Origin: Alphaproteobacteria bacterium
GTDB taxonomy: Bacteria; Pseudomonadota; Alphaproteobacteria; Rhizobiales; Xanthobacteraceae
Direction of reading: 5' to 3'
Assembly (NCBI GenBank): GCA_026400395.1
Contig: JAPLPD010000174.1
Coordinates: forward strand, 1-62,155
DNA length: 62,155 nt
A program made the translations under genes and the position numbers. The notes beneath the pieces were generated by a model. The model was not told the DNA's origin, made no database searches, and worked only from the letters and a program-made list of their open reading frames with translations. Positions 62,020-62,155 of this stretch are shown here, in pieces. Position 1 is the stretch's first letter; every line of letters starts with the position of its first letter.

Positions 62020-62155
62020 GGGTCTTCAGGAAAACGAGTGGGTGTTTTCAGCAACTTCAGAGCGCTGGGAGCATGCATGTGAGCACCTTGAGCCGCAGAT
62101 ATTCCTGGTCGCGTAGACCGTAGGCGCGCCGCTGGATGACGCGGATCTTGTTGTT
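62020..62155 (-). mobile_element. End of ISL3-like insertion sequence (3' part of transposase plus terminal repeat), cut by contig edge
   Basis: Reverse complement of 1-134 without mismatch over the compared length, plus two extra bases. The transposase C-terminus reads leftward from the edge, with its TGA at 62057-62059. The element's outer end is at 62020. Bases next to the two ends differ (AAAAAAGA after the left copy, GAAAAGTA outside the right one), so these are different insertions. Confidence 0.82.

Noticed and set aside
1-62155. Circular molecule with overlapping ends
   Set aside because: The end repeats are inverted, not direct, so the contig does not close on itself.
1-62155. tRNA or rRNA genes, prophage, toxin-antitoxin or defence genes
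   Set aside because: Looked for in the gaps and gene set; nothing convincing was found apart from the SRP RNA.

Overview
The window is a high-GC alphaproteobacterial contig, most like the Bradyrhizobium/Pseudolabrys/Rhodopseudomonas part of the Hyphomicrobiales. The signs are a dapD-DUF805-dapE-truA-fmt-def block, a recR-ybaB-dnaX-ffs block, DUF1194, DUF2336 and DUF1036 proteins, Tad pilus parts, and dispersed palindromes of the ATGCCCGGCC type. Both contig ends stop inside the same insertion sequence, in opposite orientations (1-134 and 62020-62155). The contig therefore looks like a draft assembly broken at a multicopy ISL3-like element.

Layout. (1) 185-13374 is a catabolic island, mostly on the minus strand: a Rieske oxygenase, a broken cupin, an extradiol dioxygenase, a complete Liv-type ABC importer, a hydroxyacyl-CoA dehydrogenase, an SDR, a second cupin and a cyclase-family hydrolase. 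An IclR regulator and a divergent amidohydrolase follow, then a CPCC small protein and a RidA protein. (2) 13388-21118 holds a hydantoinase/oxoprolinase A+B pair with an orphan Bug-type binding protein, an Ldh-type dehydrogenase, a PuuE-like deacetylase and a TauE-type permease. (3) 21252-30155 holds a nitroreductase, an NHL-repeat protein, a second Ldh dehydrogenase, a CCG iron-sulfur protein, a Gfo/Idh dehydrogenase, a second Rieske oxygenase and an amidase. (4) 30440-50211 is mainly core genome: lysine/peptidoglycan synthesis (dapD, dapE), truA, fmt, def, rmuC, ampG, recR, ybaB, dnaX, the 4.5S SRP RNA, a HIT protein, a glycosyltransferase and nudC, with an inserted collagen-like protein gene. 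(5) 50264-55674 holds a transposase remnant, a GntR-controlled polar amino acid ABC importer and a PfkB kinase. (6) 55731-59947 holds a DUF2336 gene and a sulfur operon (sulfurtransferase, YeeE/TsuA-type permease, 52-aa Cys-rich protein) divergent from an Lrp/AsnC regulator. (7) 59944-61752 holds Tad pilus fragments.

Four genes are disrupted: the cupin at 1504, the second Rieske gene at 27237, DUF2336 at 55731 and the sulfurtransferase at 58346. The Rieske break coincides with an exact 20-nt match to the 3' end of the Illumina TruSeq read-2 adapter, so it is almost certainly an assembly artefact. That casts some doubt on the other three, which may be sequence errors rather than true pseudogenes.

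I found no CRISPR array, prophage, defence island or biosynthetic megacluster. The best candidates for new biology are the IclR-linked ring-cleavage island, the three-gene sulfur operon with its small Cys-rich protein, the collagen-like gene, and a MITE-like repeat whose ends supply stop codons.
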